From Comamonadaceae bacterium (GTDB lineage Bacteria > Pseudomonadota > Gammaproteobacteria > Burkholderiales > Burkholderiaceae_C), in contig JAIXOX010000050.1 of the NCBI GenBank assembly GCA_027486555.1, positions 1 to 59,302 on the forward strand: a stretch of DNA of 59,302 nt, in the 5' to 3' direction. The notes under the pieces are model-generated. The model saw only the letters and a program-made list of their open reading frames with translations, was not told the origin of the DNA and searched no databases. Both the position numbers and the translations under genes were made by a program. Position 1 is the first letter of the stretch. The number at the start of each line of letters is the position of its first letter. Below, one piece after another: positions 17,068-25,577 of this stretch.

Positions 17068-17379
17068 ATGAGCGAACAATCCACCCCCAACGCCATGCCC
17101 AGCGACACCACGGACAAGGGCCAAATCCACACGGACGTCCTGCAAAACATCCCGGTCACCCTGTCGATTGAAGTGGGCCGCGCCCAGATCAAAATCCGCG
17201 ACCTGATGCGCCTGACCCAAGGCAGCGTGGTCGAACTCGATCGCATCGCAGGCGAGCCACTGGACCTTTTGGTCAACAACACCGTGGTGGCACAAGGTGA
17301 AGTGGTGTTGGTCAACGACCGCTACGGCATCCGACTGACCCGTGTGGTGCCCGCTTCCGAACGCCTCGACAACTTGTAA
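17068..17379 (+). CDS. fliN: Flagellar motor switch protein FliN
   Basis: The 103-residue protein consists mainly of a SpoA domain: NIPVTLSIEVGRAQIKIRDL, LTQGSVVELDRIAGEPLDLL and VNDRYGIRLTRVV. It forms the lower C-ring with FliM and docks the FliH-FliI export ATPase complex. The ATG at 17068 has an AAGGAA ribosome site and lies 19 bp after fliM. The N-terminal 30 residues are short and hydrophilic, as usual. Confidence 0.96.
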   Translation: MSEQSTPNAMPSDTTDKGQIHTDVLQNIPVTLSIEVGRAQIKIRDLMRLTQGSVVELDRIAGEPLDLLVNNTVVAQGEVVLVNDRYGIRLTRVVPASERLDNL

Positions 17380-17388
17380 AGCCCAGAC

Positions 17389-17700
17389 ATGAACGCCGGA
17401 TGGTCTTTCTTGAACTGGCTGCAATATGTGTTGAGCTTCGCACTCGTCATTGCCTTGCTGCTGGTCTTGCTTTGGGGCCTGCGAAAAATGCAAAACGGTG
17501 CCAGCTTCATGCGCAAAAACACACCCAGGCTTCAAATCATCGAAAGCATTTCCATGGGCACCCGACAAAAAATCGTCCTCGTCCAGATGGATGGCCAGGA
17601 AGTGCTTTTGGGTGTCACTGCGCACCATATAACCGCCCTGACCCCCTGGCCCTTGCAAACGCCTGCGTCTGCCCAACCCACAGAAACCCTTACGCCATGA
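17389..17700 (+). CDS. fliO: Flagellar biosynthetic protein FliO
   Basis: The 103-residue protein has one membrane helix near residues 12-31, followed by a small cytoplasmic domain with RLQIIESISMGTRQKIVLVQ and EVLLGVTAHHITAL, diagnostic of FliO. FliO assists assembly of the FliP5-FliR1 export gate core. Its stop codon overlaps the fliP start (ATGA). Confidence 0.93.
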   Translation: MNAGWSFLNWLQYVLSFALVIALLLVLLWGLRKMQNGASFMRKNTPRLQIIESISMGTRQKIVLVQMDGQEVLLGVTAHHITALTPWPLQTPASAQPTETLTP

Positions 17701-18449
17701 AGCGCCATTTCAGCCTAGGGCTGTTCTTGATCCTGGTCCTCAGCCTCTTGCCCCTGTTGGCGCAAGCGGCCCCTGACATGCCCGCCATCACCGCCACCAA
17801 CACTGGCAAGGGCACTCAGTACAGCCTGACCCTGCAACTGCTGGCGCTGATGACGATTTTGTCGGTGCTGCCGTCGCTCTTGCTCATGATGACCGCTTTT
17901 GTGCGCATCGTGATCGTCATGTCACTGCTGCGCCAGGCCCTGGGCACAGGGCAGACCCCGCCCAACATGGTCATCATCGGGCTGTCCTTGTTCCTGACTT
18001 TGTTTGTCATGTCCCCGGTACTCACCGAGGTCTACCAAAACGCCTTGCTGCCCTACATGAACCAGGGCATGGCTTTTGACAAAGCCCTGGTGGCCGCCGA
18101 AAAACCCATCCGCGCCTTCATGCTGCTGCAAACCCGCGAAGACGACATCGCCATGTTCATGCAAATCGCGCGCAACACCAACTTCACCAGCCCGCAAGAC
18201 GTGCCCTTCACCACCTTGGTGCCTGCATTCCTCACCTCCGAGCTCAAAAGCGCTTTCACCATCGGTTTTCTGATTTACATCCCGTTTGTGGTGATCGACC
18301 TCATCGTCGCCAGTGTGCTCATGTCCATGGGCATGATGATGCTCTCGCCCATGATGATCTCGATGCCCTTCAAACTCATGCTGTTTGTGCTGGTTGACGG
18401 CTGGAGCCTGATCATGGGCTCTTTGGCTGGCAGCTTTGCCATGCCCTGA
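17697..18449 (+). CDS. fliP: Flagellar export gate protein FliP
   Basis: The 250-residue protein starts with a cleavable-type signal sequence (LILVLSLLPLLAQA), as known for FliP. The FliP signatures follow: LPSLLLMMTAFVRIVIVMSL, LFLTLFVMSPV and FVVIDLIVASVLMSMGMMML. It forms the central export channel with FliQ and FliR. The start codon overlaps the fliO stop, indicating coupled translation. Confidence 0.97.
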   Translation: MKRHFSLGLFLILVLSLLPLLAQAAPDMPAITATNTGKGTQYSLTLQLLALMTILSVLPSLLLMMTAFVRIVIVMSLLRQALGTGQTPPNMVIIGLSLFLTLFVMSPVLTEVYQNALLPYMNQGMAFDKALVAAEKPIRAFMLLQTREDDIAMFMQIARNTNFTSPQDVPFTTLVPAFLTSELKSAFTIGFLIYIPFVVIDLIVASVLMSMGMMMLSPMMISMPFKLMLFVLVDGWSLIMGSLAGSFAMP

Positions 18450-18461
18450 AGGAAAGCCCCA

Positions 18462-18731
18462 ATGGACACCGCCACCGTCATCGATCTGGGACGACAGGCC
18501 TTATGGACCATCGCCCTCGTCAGCGCCCCACTGCTGCTCGTGGCCTTGGCCGTGGGCCTGCTCATCGGCATCATCCAGGCCGCCACCTCGATCAACGAGA
18601 TGACCCTCAGCTTCATCCCCAAACTCATTGCCATGGCCCTGGCCTTGTTGCTGTTTGGCAGCTGGATGCTGGTCACCTTGGTCGATTTCACGCGCAGCAT
18701 CTTCGAGCGCATCCCGACCCTGTTCGTCTGA
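18462..18731 (+). CDS. fliQ: Flagellar export gate protein FliQ
   Basis: The 89-residue protein has two membrane helices with the conserved LVALAVGLLIGIIQAATSI and EMTLSFIPKLIAMALAL. This is the standard FliQ length and pattern. It packs around the FliP-FliR core of the export gate. It lies 12 bp after fliP and 19 bp before fliR. Confidence 0.97.
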   Translation: MDTATVIDLGRQALWTIALVSAPLLLVALAVGLLIGIIQAATSINEMTLSFIPKLIAMALALLLFGSWMLVTLVDFTRSIFERIPTLFV

Positions 18732-18750
18732 GCCGCTTGCAGGACACCCC

Positions 18751-19527
18751 ATGAACTTCTTGGCCGCCGATGTTGTTGAAAGGTTTTACACCTTTCTATG
18801 GCCCATGCTGCGCATCTCGGCCCTCATGATCACCGCGCCCATCTTCTCGCTCAGCGCCTTCAACACCCGCATGCGCATCCTGGTGGCGCTGGTGCTGGCC
18901 TGGCTGGTCTACCCCCTGTACACCTGGCCCGTGATCGACCCCACCAGCGCCCAAGGCCTGGTCGAAGTCTTCAACCAAATCATGATCGGTGCCACCATGG
19001 GCCTGATCCTGCAAATCGTGGTCGCGGCCGTGGTGGTGGCCGGCCAAAGCATTGCTGCTGCCATGGGCCTGTCCATGGCCAACATGATCGACCCCAATAT
19101 GGGCAACGTGCCCGTCATCTCGCAGCTGCTCATCGTCATGTCCACCCTCATCTTTGTGGGCTTTGGGGGCCATGCCATCTTGCTGGGTCTGATCCTTGAA
19201 TCCTTCAACAGCCTGCCCATTGGCACCAACATCCTCAACCAGGCCGTTTACGGCCGGGTGCTGCAATGGAGCTCCATGATGTTTCTGGGCGCTGTGCTCA
19301 TGGCATTGCCCGTCATGGTCTCGCTGCTCTTCATCAACGTGGGCCTGGGCATCGTGACCCGCGCTGCGCCCAGCCTCAATATTTTTGCTGTCGGCTTTCC
19401 CGCCATGATCATGGCGGGCTTCATCATTTTGATCATCTCGATGGAAAGCATCGGCGGTCGCATCGAATGGCTGTGGGGACAAGGCTTTTCAGTCCTGCGG
19501 GACGTGATTGGAGTACCTCGTGTCTGA
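18751..19527 (+). CDS. fliR: Flagellar export gate protein FliR
   Basis: The 258-residue protein has about six membrane helices and typical FliR segments: ARISA-like LRISALMITAPIFS near the N-terminus, and NMIDPNMGNVPVISQLL in the middle. One FliR per export gate completes the FliP5Q4R1 complex. The ATG at 18751 gives the expected N-terminus. Its last 8 bases overlap flhB, as in many flagellar operons. Confidence 0.96.
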   Translation: MNFLAADVVERFYTFLWPMLRISALMITAPIFSLSAFNTRMRILVALVLAWLVYPLYTWPVIDPTSAQGLVEVFNQIMIGATMGLILQIVVAAVVVAGQSIAAAMGLSMANMIDPNMGNVPVISQLLIVMSTLIFVGFGGHAILLGLILESFNSLPIGTNILNQAVYGRVLQWSSMMFLGAVLMALPVMVSLLFINVGLGIVTRAAPSLNIFAVGFPAMIMAGFIILIISMESIGGRIEWLWGQGFSVLRDVIGVPRV

Positions 19528-20680
19528 AAGTGCAGAAGACAAAACCGAAGAACCAACGGCGCAAAAACTCAAAAAAGCGCGCGAAGACGGCCAAGTTGCA
19601 CGCTCCACTGAGTTGCCTGCCGCCGTCATCGTCATTGGCGCCTTTGTGATGCTGATGCTCACCGGTGGTTGGCTGATCACCCGCCTTTCTGCCACGTTTG
19701 CACAAGGGTTTGTTTTCGATCGCCAACTGATCGAAAAGCCCCTGCTTTTGCCCGCCCACTTTGGGGAACACCTGCTGGCCGGATTTGTGCTGGTCATGCC
19801 CATCATCATCTTCACCATGATTGCTGCGGTCGTGGCATCGGGCATCACCGGTGGCTACCTGTTGTCCTTCAGTGCCGTCATGCCCAAGGGCTCCAAACTC
19901 GATCCCATCAGTGGGCTCAAGCGCATCTTTGGCACACACGCCTTGGTCGAATTGGCCAAAGCCATACTCAAATTCGTCCTGGTGGCAACCGTGTTGTGGT
20001 GGTCCCTGATCTCCAACATGGACGCCCTCGTCCAAATCGGCCAAATGAGTCTGGAGCCGGCCCTCAACGCGGCTGGCCGGATGGTCATCGAATCGGGACT
20101 GTGGGTCGCGCTGAGCCTGGCCGTCATCGCCTTGATCGACGTTCCCTGGCAAAAATACTCGTTCAACAAACGCATGCGCATGAGCAAGCAAGAAGTCAAA
20201 GACGAATACAAACAAATGGAAGGCAGCCCCGAAATCAAGGCGCAAATTCGCAGACGTCAACGCGAAATGGCCAACTCCCGGATGATGAGCCGCGTCAAAG
20301 ACGCTGACGTTGTGATCACCAACCCCGAACACTTCGCAGTGGCCCTCGAATACGACCCCACCAAAGACGGCGCACCCATCATGGTCGCCAAAGGCTCCGA
20401 TCACATGGCGGCTCTGATCCGCGAAGAAGCCAAAGCCCACGGCATCCACCTGTTCGAAGCGGCCCCATTGGCGCGAGCCATTTACTTCACCACCGAAGTC
20501 GAAAAACAAGTGCCCGAAGACCTCTACCACGCTGTTGCCCAAGTCATCGCCTACGTCTTCAGCCTTGAAGCGGCCTCCCCCATGAATTCACCTCGACCCA
20601 AACCCCAAGTCAAAGTCCCCTTCAGCATGCAATTCAGTCCTGATGGCAAAAAAGCCAGCGACCAAGGAGTCCGTGCATGA
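19520..20680 (+). CDS. flhB: Flagellar export switch protein FlhB
   Basis: The 386-residue protein has the conserved N-terminus (EDKTEEPTAQKLKKAREDGQ), four membrane helices, and a cytoplasmic domain ending in KQVPEDLYHAVAQVIAYVF. FlhB gates export and changes specificity from hook to filament proteins after autocleavage at NPTH. Here the motif reads NPEH (within DVVITNPEHFAVAL), so the threonine after the scissile Asn-Pro is a glutamate. The GTG start has a GGAG site 7 bases upstream and overlaps fliR. About 25 extra residues with proline and lysine follow the usual end. Confidence 0.96.
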   Translation: MSESAEDKTEEPTAQKLKKAREDGQVARSTELPAAVIVIGAFVMLMLTGGWLITRLSATFAQGFVFDRQLIEKPLLLPAHFGEHLLAGFVLVMPIIIFTMIAAVVASGITGGYLLSFSAVMPKGSKLDPISGLKRIFGTHALVELAKAILKFVLVATVLWWSLISNMDALVQIGQMSLEPALNAAGRMVIESGLWVALSLAVIALIDVPWQKYSFNKRMRMSKQEVKDEYKQMEGSPEIKAQIRRRQREMANSRMMSRVKDADVVITNPEHFAVALEYDPTKDGAPIMVAKGSDHMAALIREEAKAHGIHLFEAAPLARAIYFTTEVEKQVPEDLYHAVAQVIAYVFSLEAASPMNSPRPKPQVKVPFSMQFSPDGKKASDQGVRA

Positions 20681-21681
20681 ATGCCAACCTTGGCGCCACC
20701 CCCACAGACTTCGTGTTCCGAGCAGCCGACCGCATGCGCATCGCAGGCTGCACCAATGCCATTGCCCGCGAAGGCATGAGCTTGTCGCTGCAATGTCAAC
20801 ACGAAGCCCTCCTCGACCACTACTTGGGCATACTGCTCAACAGCTTGCGCCAGGAATCTCCCGAAAACACCATCGAGGTCTACTTTCCCAGCAACACCGA
20901 CTCCCTGCTGAACCGCTTCAACGAAGCGCTCTCAAGTCAAACGGTGGACCAAGCCATCCGCGCGCCGTCCGACACCCGCCGGGCCCAAATCTGGATCGTG
21001 CAAGACGCCCAAGACTTGCCCGAAGCCGAAATACAACTTTTGGCCCGCCTCATCCAGAACTTTCCAGGTGCCAACATCCGGGCCATCTTGCTCACGATCG
21101 GGACCAATGCCAGCCACAACCTGAGCGCCTTTGGACGCAAAATCCTGCGCTGGGAAATCGAAGCCCCCAACGCTGAACAGGCCCAAGCCGCGCTCGACCT
21201 CGCCCGCACCGAAGGGTATCTGGTGCCCGTGACACAACTGCTCAAACGCATCCAACACCCAAGCCAGAACAAAGACCGCGACATCAACCCTCTTGATGCT
21301 GCCATTTTTGCTGACCCGTCGCCAGGCGAGCCCAATGCCAATGCCAATGCCCGCACCCAACAAGTCAAACAACAGGTTCAAGCCTTTCATGACAAGGGCC
21401 AGCAAGCCATCACCCAAAGCACACAAATGGTGGGCAAATGGCGCAAAAACAACACGCTCTTGGGCATGGCCATCGGCGCAGCATTGGGCTTGTCAACCCT
21501 GTCCATGTTGTGGATCCAACCCGAAGCATTTGGCATCCATGTTGGCGCCAAGATCAAAGCCCACATGCCCCTGCCCATTGAATGGCCAGAACCCAAAAAC
21601 GCCCCAGCAACAAGCAATACCCCAGCCTCAGTGGAGAGCGTTCCTCTCGCCGCCCCCACTGAACCCGATCAGCCGCGCTAA
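20677..21681 (+). CDS. Unknown membrane protein with degenerate AAA/DamX-like domain, coupled to flhB
   Basis: The 334-residue protein starts inside the flhB stop codon (ATGA), so it is translationally coupled to flhB. Residues about 30-190 resemble an ExeA/DamX-type AAA domain: a Walker-B-like IWIVQDAQDLPEAE at 105-118, then LLARLIQNFP and a sensor-like FGRKILRWEIEAPN. I see no Walker A motif. One membrane helix follows at about 260-280, and a proline-rich tail of some 55 residues would lie outside the membrane. DamX, a cell-division SPOR protein, has a similar AAA-helix layout but this gene has no SPOR domain. It may link the export gate or basal body to the envelope; function unknown. Confidence 0.85.
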   Translation: MNANLGATPTDFVFRAADRMRIAGCTNAIAREGMSLSLQCQHEALLDHYLGILLNSLRQESPENTIEVYFPSNTDSLLNRFNEALSSQTVDQAIRAPSDTRRAQIWIVQDAQDLPEAEIQLLARLIQNFPGANIRAILLTIGTNASHNLSAFGRKILRWEIEAPNAEQAQAALDLARTEGYLVPVTQLLKRIQHPSQNKDRDINPLDAAIFADPSPGEPNANANARTQQVKQQVQAFHDKGQQAITQSTQMVGKWRKNNTLLGMAIGAALGLSTLSMLWIQPEAFGIHVGAKIKAHMPLPIEWPEPKNAPATSNTPASVESVPLAAPTEPDQPR

Positions 21682-21699
21682 GCCGAAAAGGAACACACC

Positions 21700-22086
21700 A
21701 TGCCACCCAACACCCTCTTTCGCAGAGACACCAAACAAGCCGTCAACATTTCGGTGGCCTCCGACGAGGCCAAGCCTCAGACCAAGCAGGAACTCAGCGA
21801 ACCGGACGCCCAACCCAAGGCTCCGGCCAACATCCAGAAAATTCCAGTCTCCGCCCCTGCCAGACGCAAAACAGCCAGCCTCTTTCCAGGCAAAAGCTTG
21901 CGCGCCAAAGTCACCGTCACGGCGCCTGCCAAGCCTGCGGTGCAGGCGTCAGCCCCCACCCCATCCCCCAACCTGACCGTCTGGGGTGAAGACAGCGCAC
22001 TCAAAAACCGCATCGAACAACTGAAAATCCGCAACGCCCAGTTGGCAGAGCAACTGCAGCGACTTGCGTCATCGGCCAAAGCCTAA
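21700..22086 (+). CDS. Unknown basic/proline-rich protein with C-terminal coiled coil
   Basis: The 128-residue protein has no signal peptide or membrane helix. The first 90 residues are polar and proline-alanine rich, probably disordered, with a basic patch (PARRKTASLFPGKSLRAK). The last 30 residues (LKNRIEQLKIRNAQLAEQL) make a leucine-zipper-like coiled coil. It has an AAAAGGA ribosome site and sits 18 bp after one unknown gene and 11 bp before another, so the three form one unit. Not a family I recognise. Confidence 0.8.
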   Translation: MPPNTLFRRDTKQAVNISVASDEAKPQTKQELSEPDAQPKAPANIQKIPVSAPARRKTASLFPGKSLRAKVTVTAPAKPAVQASAPTPSPNLTVWGEDSALKNRIEQLKIRNAQLAEQLQRLASSAKA

Positions 22087-22097
22087 GGAAAAAGACC

Positions 22098-23060
22098 ATG
22101 AGCGACAAAGAATTTACCCCTACAGAACCCATCCTGGTGGATGCACCCGTCACCGACACGCCAGACGCGCCGACTGAAGACAAGCCCATTGCCACAGAGG
22201 CTGAGGCCCCCACCATGGCCCCCACAGCCCCAACCGTGGCCCCCACCATGGCCCCCACGGAGCCAAAGCCACCCATGGCCGCGCCCGTCGACGACTTGGC
22301 CTACCAGCAATACCAGGCACTGGCCAACGCCGTGCTCGACTCTGCCGACATCGCCAGCAAGTCCGCCGAGGCCGCCGCCTCTGCCAGCCGGAACATGCAC
22401 AAAGCCACCAGCGAATTCAAAACCCTGACCGAAGTCGGCCACAAAAAAGCCCTCTTGCTTCTCGGAGCCACCGGCGGCCTGCTCATCATCTGCCTGGTCT
22501 TCTTTTTGGTCATGGGCGTTCGCATGAACAGCCGCATCAACCAACTCGACACCATGATGTTGGCTGTGGGCAAGCGCGTCATCGACCTCAACAGCGGACT
22601 TGAATCCCTCGACGTCATCAACCGCAGCATCGAAAGCGTCAATGCCCTTCAAGTTGAGCAAGGTAAATCCCAAGCCCTCATTGAACAGCGCATCAACGAA
22701 GCCATGAAAAAATCTGACTCCGTGGTCCAAGGTGTGCCCAGCGAAACCGCCAGACAAGTCGCCGCCAGCAGCGACAACTTGCTCAGGCAAGTCCAGGCCA
22801 TGAACGGCCGATTGCAAACCCAGGCCAACGCGGTGCAAGCCTTGGGCAACGAGGTCAAAGCCCTCAAGGGTGCCGTTGGCACCTCTGACAAACTCAACCG
22901 CGACGTCGAGGCCCTGGTCACCCTGCAAAAAGAGCGCTACCTCGAAAACCTTCAGAAAAACAACGTGGTCAGCAACCGCGACAAAGCGGTCCAATTCCCA
23001 AGGGTCACACCTGCCAAAGCCCCAGGCGACGCCACGCCCCAGCTCGCTGCACCCAAATAA
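22098..23060 (+). CDS. Unknown single-pass membrane protein with long periplasmic coiled coil
   Basis: The 320-residue protein has an N-terminal 65 residues rich in Pro, Ala and Thr with APT/MAPT mini-repeats (APTMAPTAPTVAPTMAPT). A helical segment and one membrane helix at about 118-140 follow. The long C-terminal half is rich in heptad-like Q, N, A, L and V residues, suggesting a coiled coil across the periplasm. Architecture resembles chemoreceptor-like or envelope-spanning scaffolds but no signalling domain is seen. It is the last gene of the fliK-flhB operon and the third of a trio of unknown genes. Confidence 0.82.
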   Translation: MSDKEFTPTEPILVDAPVTDTPDAPTEDKPIATEAEAPTMAPTAPTVAPTMAPTEPKPPMAAPVDDLAYQQYQALANAVLDSADIASKSAEAAASASRNMHKATSEFKTLTEVGHKKALLLLGATGGLLIICLVFFLVMGVRMNSRINQLDTMMLAVGKRVIDLNSGLESLDVINRSIESVNALQVEQGKSQALIEQRINEAMKKSDSVVQGVPSETARQVAASSDNLLRQVQAMNGRLQTQANAVQALGNEVKALKGAVGTSDKLNRDVEALVTLQKERYLENLQKNNVVSNRDKAVQFPRVTPAKAPGDATPQLAAPK

Positions 23061-23082
23061 ATCACCAGCAGCGCTGCTCTTC

Positions 23083-23493
23083 TTATTCGATGCACACCGC
23101 GATGTAGGTGAGCACAAAAACACCGTTCGGCGGTATTTTTCGCCAATAGCCCATCTCTTTGACGTCGGCGATTTTTTCGCCCGTCATCATGGGGCCGGCG
23201 TAGCTGGTCATCTGGCCTAAACGGTGCATTTTGTGGGTGCAGTCGTATTCGTTCAGGTAGCGTCTGGAGCGCACACCTTCAGCGTCCGGCGTTTTCAGGT
23301 CCTGCATTTCCCAAACCCTGCGTTTGCTGTCTTCCCGCTCGATGGCATTGCGGTTCACGTACAGCGCCACATCCTGGGTTTCACCGATGCGGGTCCAAGC
23401 CTGCGCGGCCAAGGGCATCCAGCCGCTGAGCAAGCCTGCGCAGCACAGCACCCACCGACCTGCGGCACGCCGTGAAAAAACTTCAATCGTCAT
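23083..23493 (-). CDS. Surface-adhesin protein E-like protein
   Basis: The 136-residue protein has a signal peptide (arginines, then VLCCAGLLSGWMPLAAQA) and a mature part with WTRIGETQDVALYVNRNAI and RRVWEMQDLKTPD. This pattern is typical of the small periplasmic Adhesin_E family common in Betaproteobacteria. I prefer the ATG at 23493 over an in-frame TTG at 23505 that overlaps the upstream FemAB-like gene, since GAGAA lies just before it. Two or more cysteines could form a disulfide. It has no known flagellar role and probably rode in with its neighbour. Confidence 0.75.
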   Translation of the reverse strand: MTIEVFSRRAAGRWVLCCAGLLSGWMPLAAQAWTRIGETQDVALYVNRNAIEREDSKRRVWEMQDLKTPDAEGVRSRRYLNEYDCTHKMHRLGQMTSYAGPMMTGEKIADVKEMGYWRKIPPNGVFVLTYIAVCIE

Positions 23494-23501
23494 GTTTGTT
23501 C

Positions 23502-24428
23502 TCAAAAATAAGTTCCCGCCAAGGTCACAGCCCGTCCGCCTGCGCCCAATTTGAAGCGTGAGATGCCAGGCAAATCGTGGGTGTTGACGCCCCCCAGATC
23601 AAGCACCTCAACGCCTTTGTCCTTGAGGTGAGCCATGGCCTGCCAGAGCAAAGCATTGTGGGCATTGAGCCCTCGACCCTCTTCATCCGACCAGCCCATA
23701 TGGTAACTGGCAACGCGGCCGTGAATCAGAAAGAGCATGCCGCCCACGGTGTTCTTGCCCAATTCGGCATAGGCCACCACAAAGGCCTGACGGTGGTCGG
23801 CAGCACTGGCGATATAAGCCTTCACAAAATCGGTGGGCAGTCCATGAAAATTTTTGGCTTCGCGCTGGGCGAGCTCCTGACCCAGCAGCCAATCACAACG
23901 CTTGAGGCTCGCTTGCACATGGATCTGCAGCTTCTCATGGGCCAACACCTTGTTCAGGCGGTTGCGCCACTTGCCCTCAAGCTGGGCTTTCAAAGTGGGC
24001 AGCGGCTGGGTCAAATCCAGCAGCACAGTGGCGTAGCCCGTCATCACCCGCGACATGCCCCGGGTTTCCACCGGATCGAGTTCTTCGCTTGTGCGGTCGG
24101 GCGAAAACAAGGGAACTCTCAGGTGCGGCAATGGCATGGATTGGCGCAAGCGCTTGTAGATGCTTGCCCGTTCAGCGGGGCTGAGATCGGGATGGAAGAT
24201 CGGGCCCCGCGTGCAAGAGGCCATTGAGATGTAGCCCAACACCCGTTTGCACATGAATTGTGCAATCGCGACCAATTGGCCATCTTGCCAAACCATGGCA
24301 CGCGACATGCTTACCCCCAATGAGGTCAAGGCCTCACCGTAAGTCCATGCCTGCTGCAAAGCGCCGCGCTGGGTCGAATGAAATTCTTCCCAATGGGCCT
24401 GCGACAGAGACCCCCATTTCACATCCAT
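23502..24428 (-). CDS. FemAB-like (GNAT fold) acyl/aminoacyl transferase
   Basis: The 308-residue protein matches the FemAB/BioF2-like double-GNAT family: SLSQAHWEEFHSTQRGALQQ at the start, WRNRLNKVL in the first domain, GGMLFLIHGRVASYHMGWS in the second, and the final LDLGGVNTHDLPGISRFKLG. Such proteins transfer amino acids to lipid II or acyl groups to sugars. The gene is minus-strand between two plus-strand flagellar operons, and the following adhesin-E-like gene starts next to its stop codon. A link with peptidoglycan or surface modification is possible; the substrate is unknown. Confidence 0.82.
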   Translation of the reverse strand: MDVKWGSLSQAHWEEFHSTQRGALQQAWTYGEALTSLGVSMSRAMVWQDGQLVAIAQFMCKRVLGYISMASCTRGPIFHPDLSPAERASIYKRLRQSMPLPHLRVPLFSPDRTSEELDPVETRGMSRVMTGYATVLLDLTQPLPTLKAQLEGKWRNRLNKVLAHEKLQIHVQASLKRCDWLLGQELAQREAKNFHGLPTDFVKAYIASAADHRQAFVVAYAELGKNTVGGMLFLIHGRVASYHMGWSDEEGRGLNAHNALLWQAMAHLKDKGVEVLDLGGVNTHDLPGISRFKLGAGGRAVTLAGTYF

Positions 24429-24461
24429 ATCGTCGATCTTGCCAAATTTATCAAATTCGCC

Positions 24462-24487
24462 TCAAGATAACCCATTTGAGTCCGATA
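24462..24487 (+). promoter_or_regulatory. Sigma-28 promoter of the motAB operon
   Basis: TCAAG (24462-24466), 14 bases, TCCGATA (24481-24487). This fits the TCAAG-N14-GCCGATA pattern with one mismatch in the -10 element. It lies 14 bases before the small ORF at 24501, so the leader would be very short. Confidence 0.75.
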
Positions 24488-24500
24488 AATAGAGGTATCC

Positions 24501-24698
24501 ATGGAAAAAAAGAGTTCGTCATCCCCTCAAGAACATGCCGTTCTGGGTCATGACATCCCCAAAGCCCGCTTGACGATGTCAGGCTGGACTTGGATAGGCC
24601 TGTACTTGGGTCTGCCTGTCATTTTGCTGGGCAATTTGATGGACTTCTTTTTTCAATGGACGCTGGGTTGGTGCATCGGTATCTGGTGCATTGTCTAG
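24501..24698 (+). CDS. Small membrane protein upstream of motA
   Basis: The 65-residue protein starts with a GAGG ribosome site 6-9 bases upstream. After a charged start (MEKKSSSS) it is highly hydrophobic, with one or two membrane helices (about 28-45 and 48-65) and many tryptophans and glycines (WTWIGLYLGLPVILLGNL, WTLGWCIGIW). It ends 15 bp before motA and is transcribed first from the sigma-28 promoter. I know no family; a stator assembly or membrane insertion helper would fit its location, but that is inference. Confidence 0.7.
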   Translation: MEKKSSSSPQEHAVLGHDIPKARLTMSGWTWIGLYLGLPVILLGNLMDFFFQWTLGWCIGIWCIV

Positions 24699-24713
24699 AT
24701 TTAAAGGGCCACC

Positions 24714-25577
24714 ATGTTTTTCTTTGTCGGTTTAGCGGTTGTTTTTGGCGCGGTGTTTGGAGGGTACGTTCTGGCCGGCGGCAAGATGGCCCCCATCATC
24801 AAGGCTGCACCTTTCGAATTCCTGATCATCGGGGGTTCGGCCATTGGTGCTTCTTTGGTGGCCAACAGTTTTCCAGTCTTCAAGGCCGCGATGGGCGGTA
24901 TTGGTCAGTGCATCAAGGGACCCAAGTGGCACCAAGCGGATTATCTGGCGCTGATGCTTTTGATCGGAAAACTGCAAAACGTGATGAAAAAAGAAGGTGT
25001 TGTGGCCTTGGAGTCGCATGTCGAAAACCCCGACTCCAGCCCGATTTTTGGTGAATTTCCAAAACTGGCCAAAGACCATTCCATCGTTCAGATGATTTGC
25101 GATCCCCTGCGTTTGATGGTGATCTCGCAGGGCAACCTGGACGCCGATGCCCTGGACGACTTGATGAAAAAGGCCATCAAAGTGCACCACCATGAAGCCT
25201 TATTGGCACCCGCTGCCTTGGCGAACATTGCGGGAGGTTTGCCCGCACTGGGCATCGTGGCCTGCGTGTTGGGTGTGGTCAAGACCATGGGTGCGATTGA
25301 CCAGCCCCCACCTGTGCTCGGTGCGCTGATTGGCGCTGCGCTGGTGGGTACCTTGATGGGCGTGTTTTTGGCCTACGGCATGTTTGAGCCCTTTGCCGGG
25401 CGACTGACCCAAATCATCAACGAAGACGCGCAGGTGTTTGACGTGATCCGAGAGATGATTGTGGCCAACCTCAAAGGCCATCCACAACCCTTGGTGATCG
25501 AGTCAGCCCGGGCCTGCATAGCGCACCATTGTCAGCCGAGCTTCTCCGAAGTCTTTGACGGCATGCGAGGCGCCTGA
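24714..25577 (+). CDS. motA: Flagellar stator protein MotA
   Basis: The 287-residue protein has four membrane helices; the last two flank the conserved proline segment (GGLPALGIVACVLGVVKTM and VGTLMGVFLAYGMFEPFAGRL). MotA pentamers around a MotB dimer form the ion-driven stator. The cytoplasmic loop holds the charged residues that contact FliG. Length and sequence match proton-type MotA. The stop codon overlaps the motB start by one base, showing coupled translation. Confidence 0.97.
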   Translation: MFFFVGLAVVFGAVFGGYVLAGGKMAPIIKAAPFEFLIIGGSAIGASLVANSFPVFKAAMGGIGQCIKGPKWHQADYLALMLLIGKLQNVMKKEGVVALESHVENPDSSPIFGEFPKLAKDHSIVQMICDPLRLMVISQGNLDADALDDLMKKAIKVHHHEALLAPAALANIAGGLPALGIVACVLGVVKTMGAIDQPPPVLGALIGAALVGTLMGVFLAYGMFEPFAGRLTQIINEDAQVFDVIREMIVANLKGHPQPLVIESARACIAHHCQPSFSEVFDGMRGA

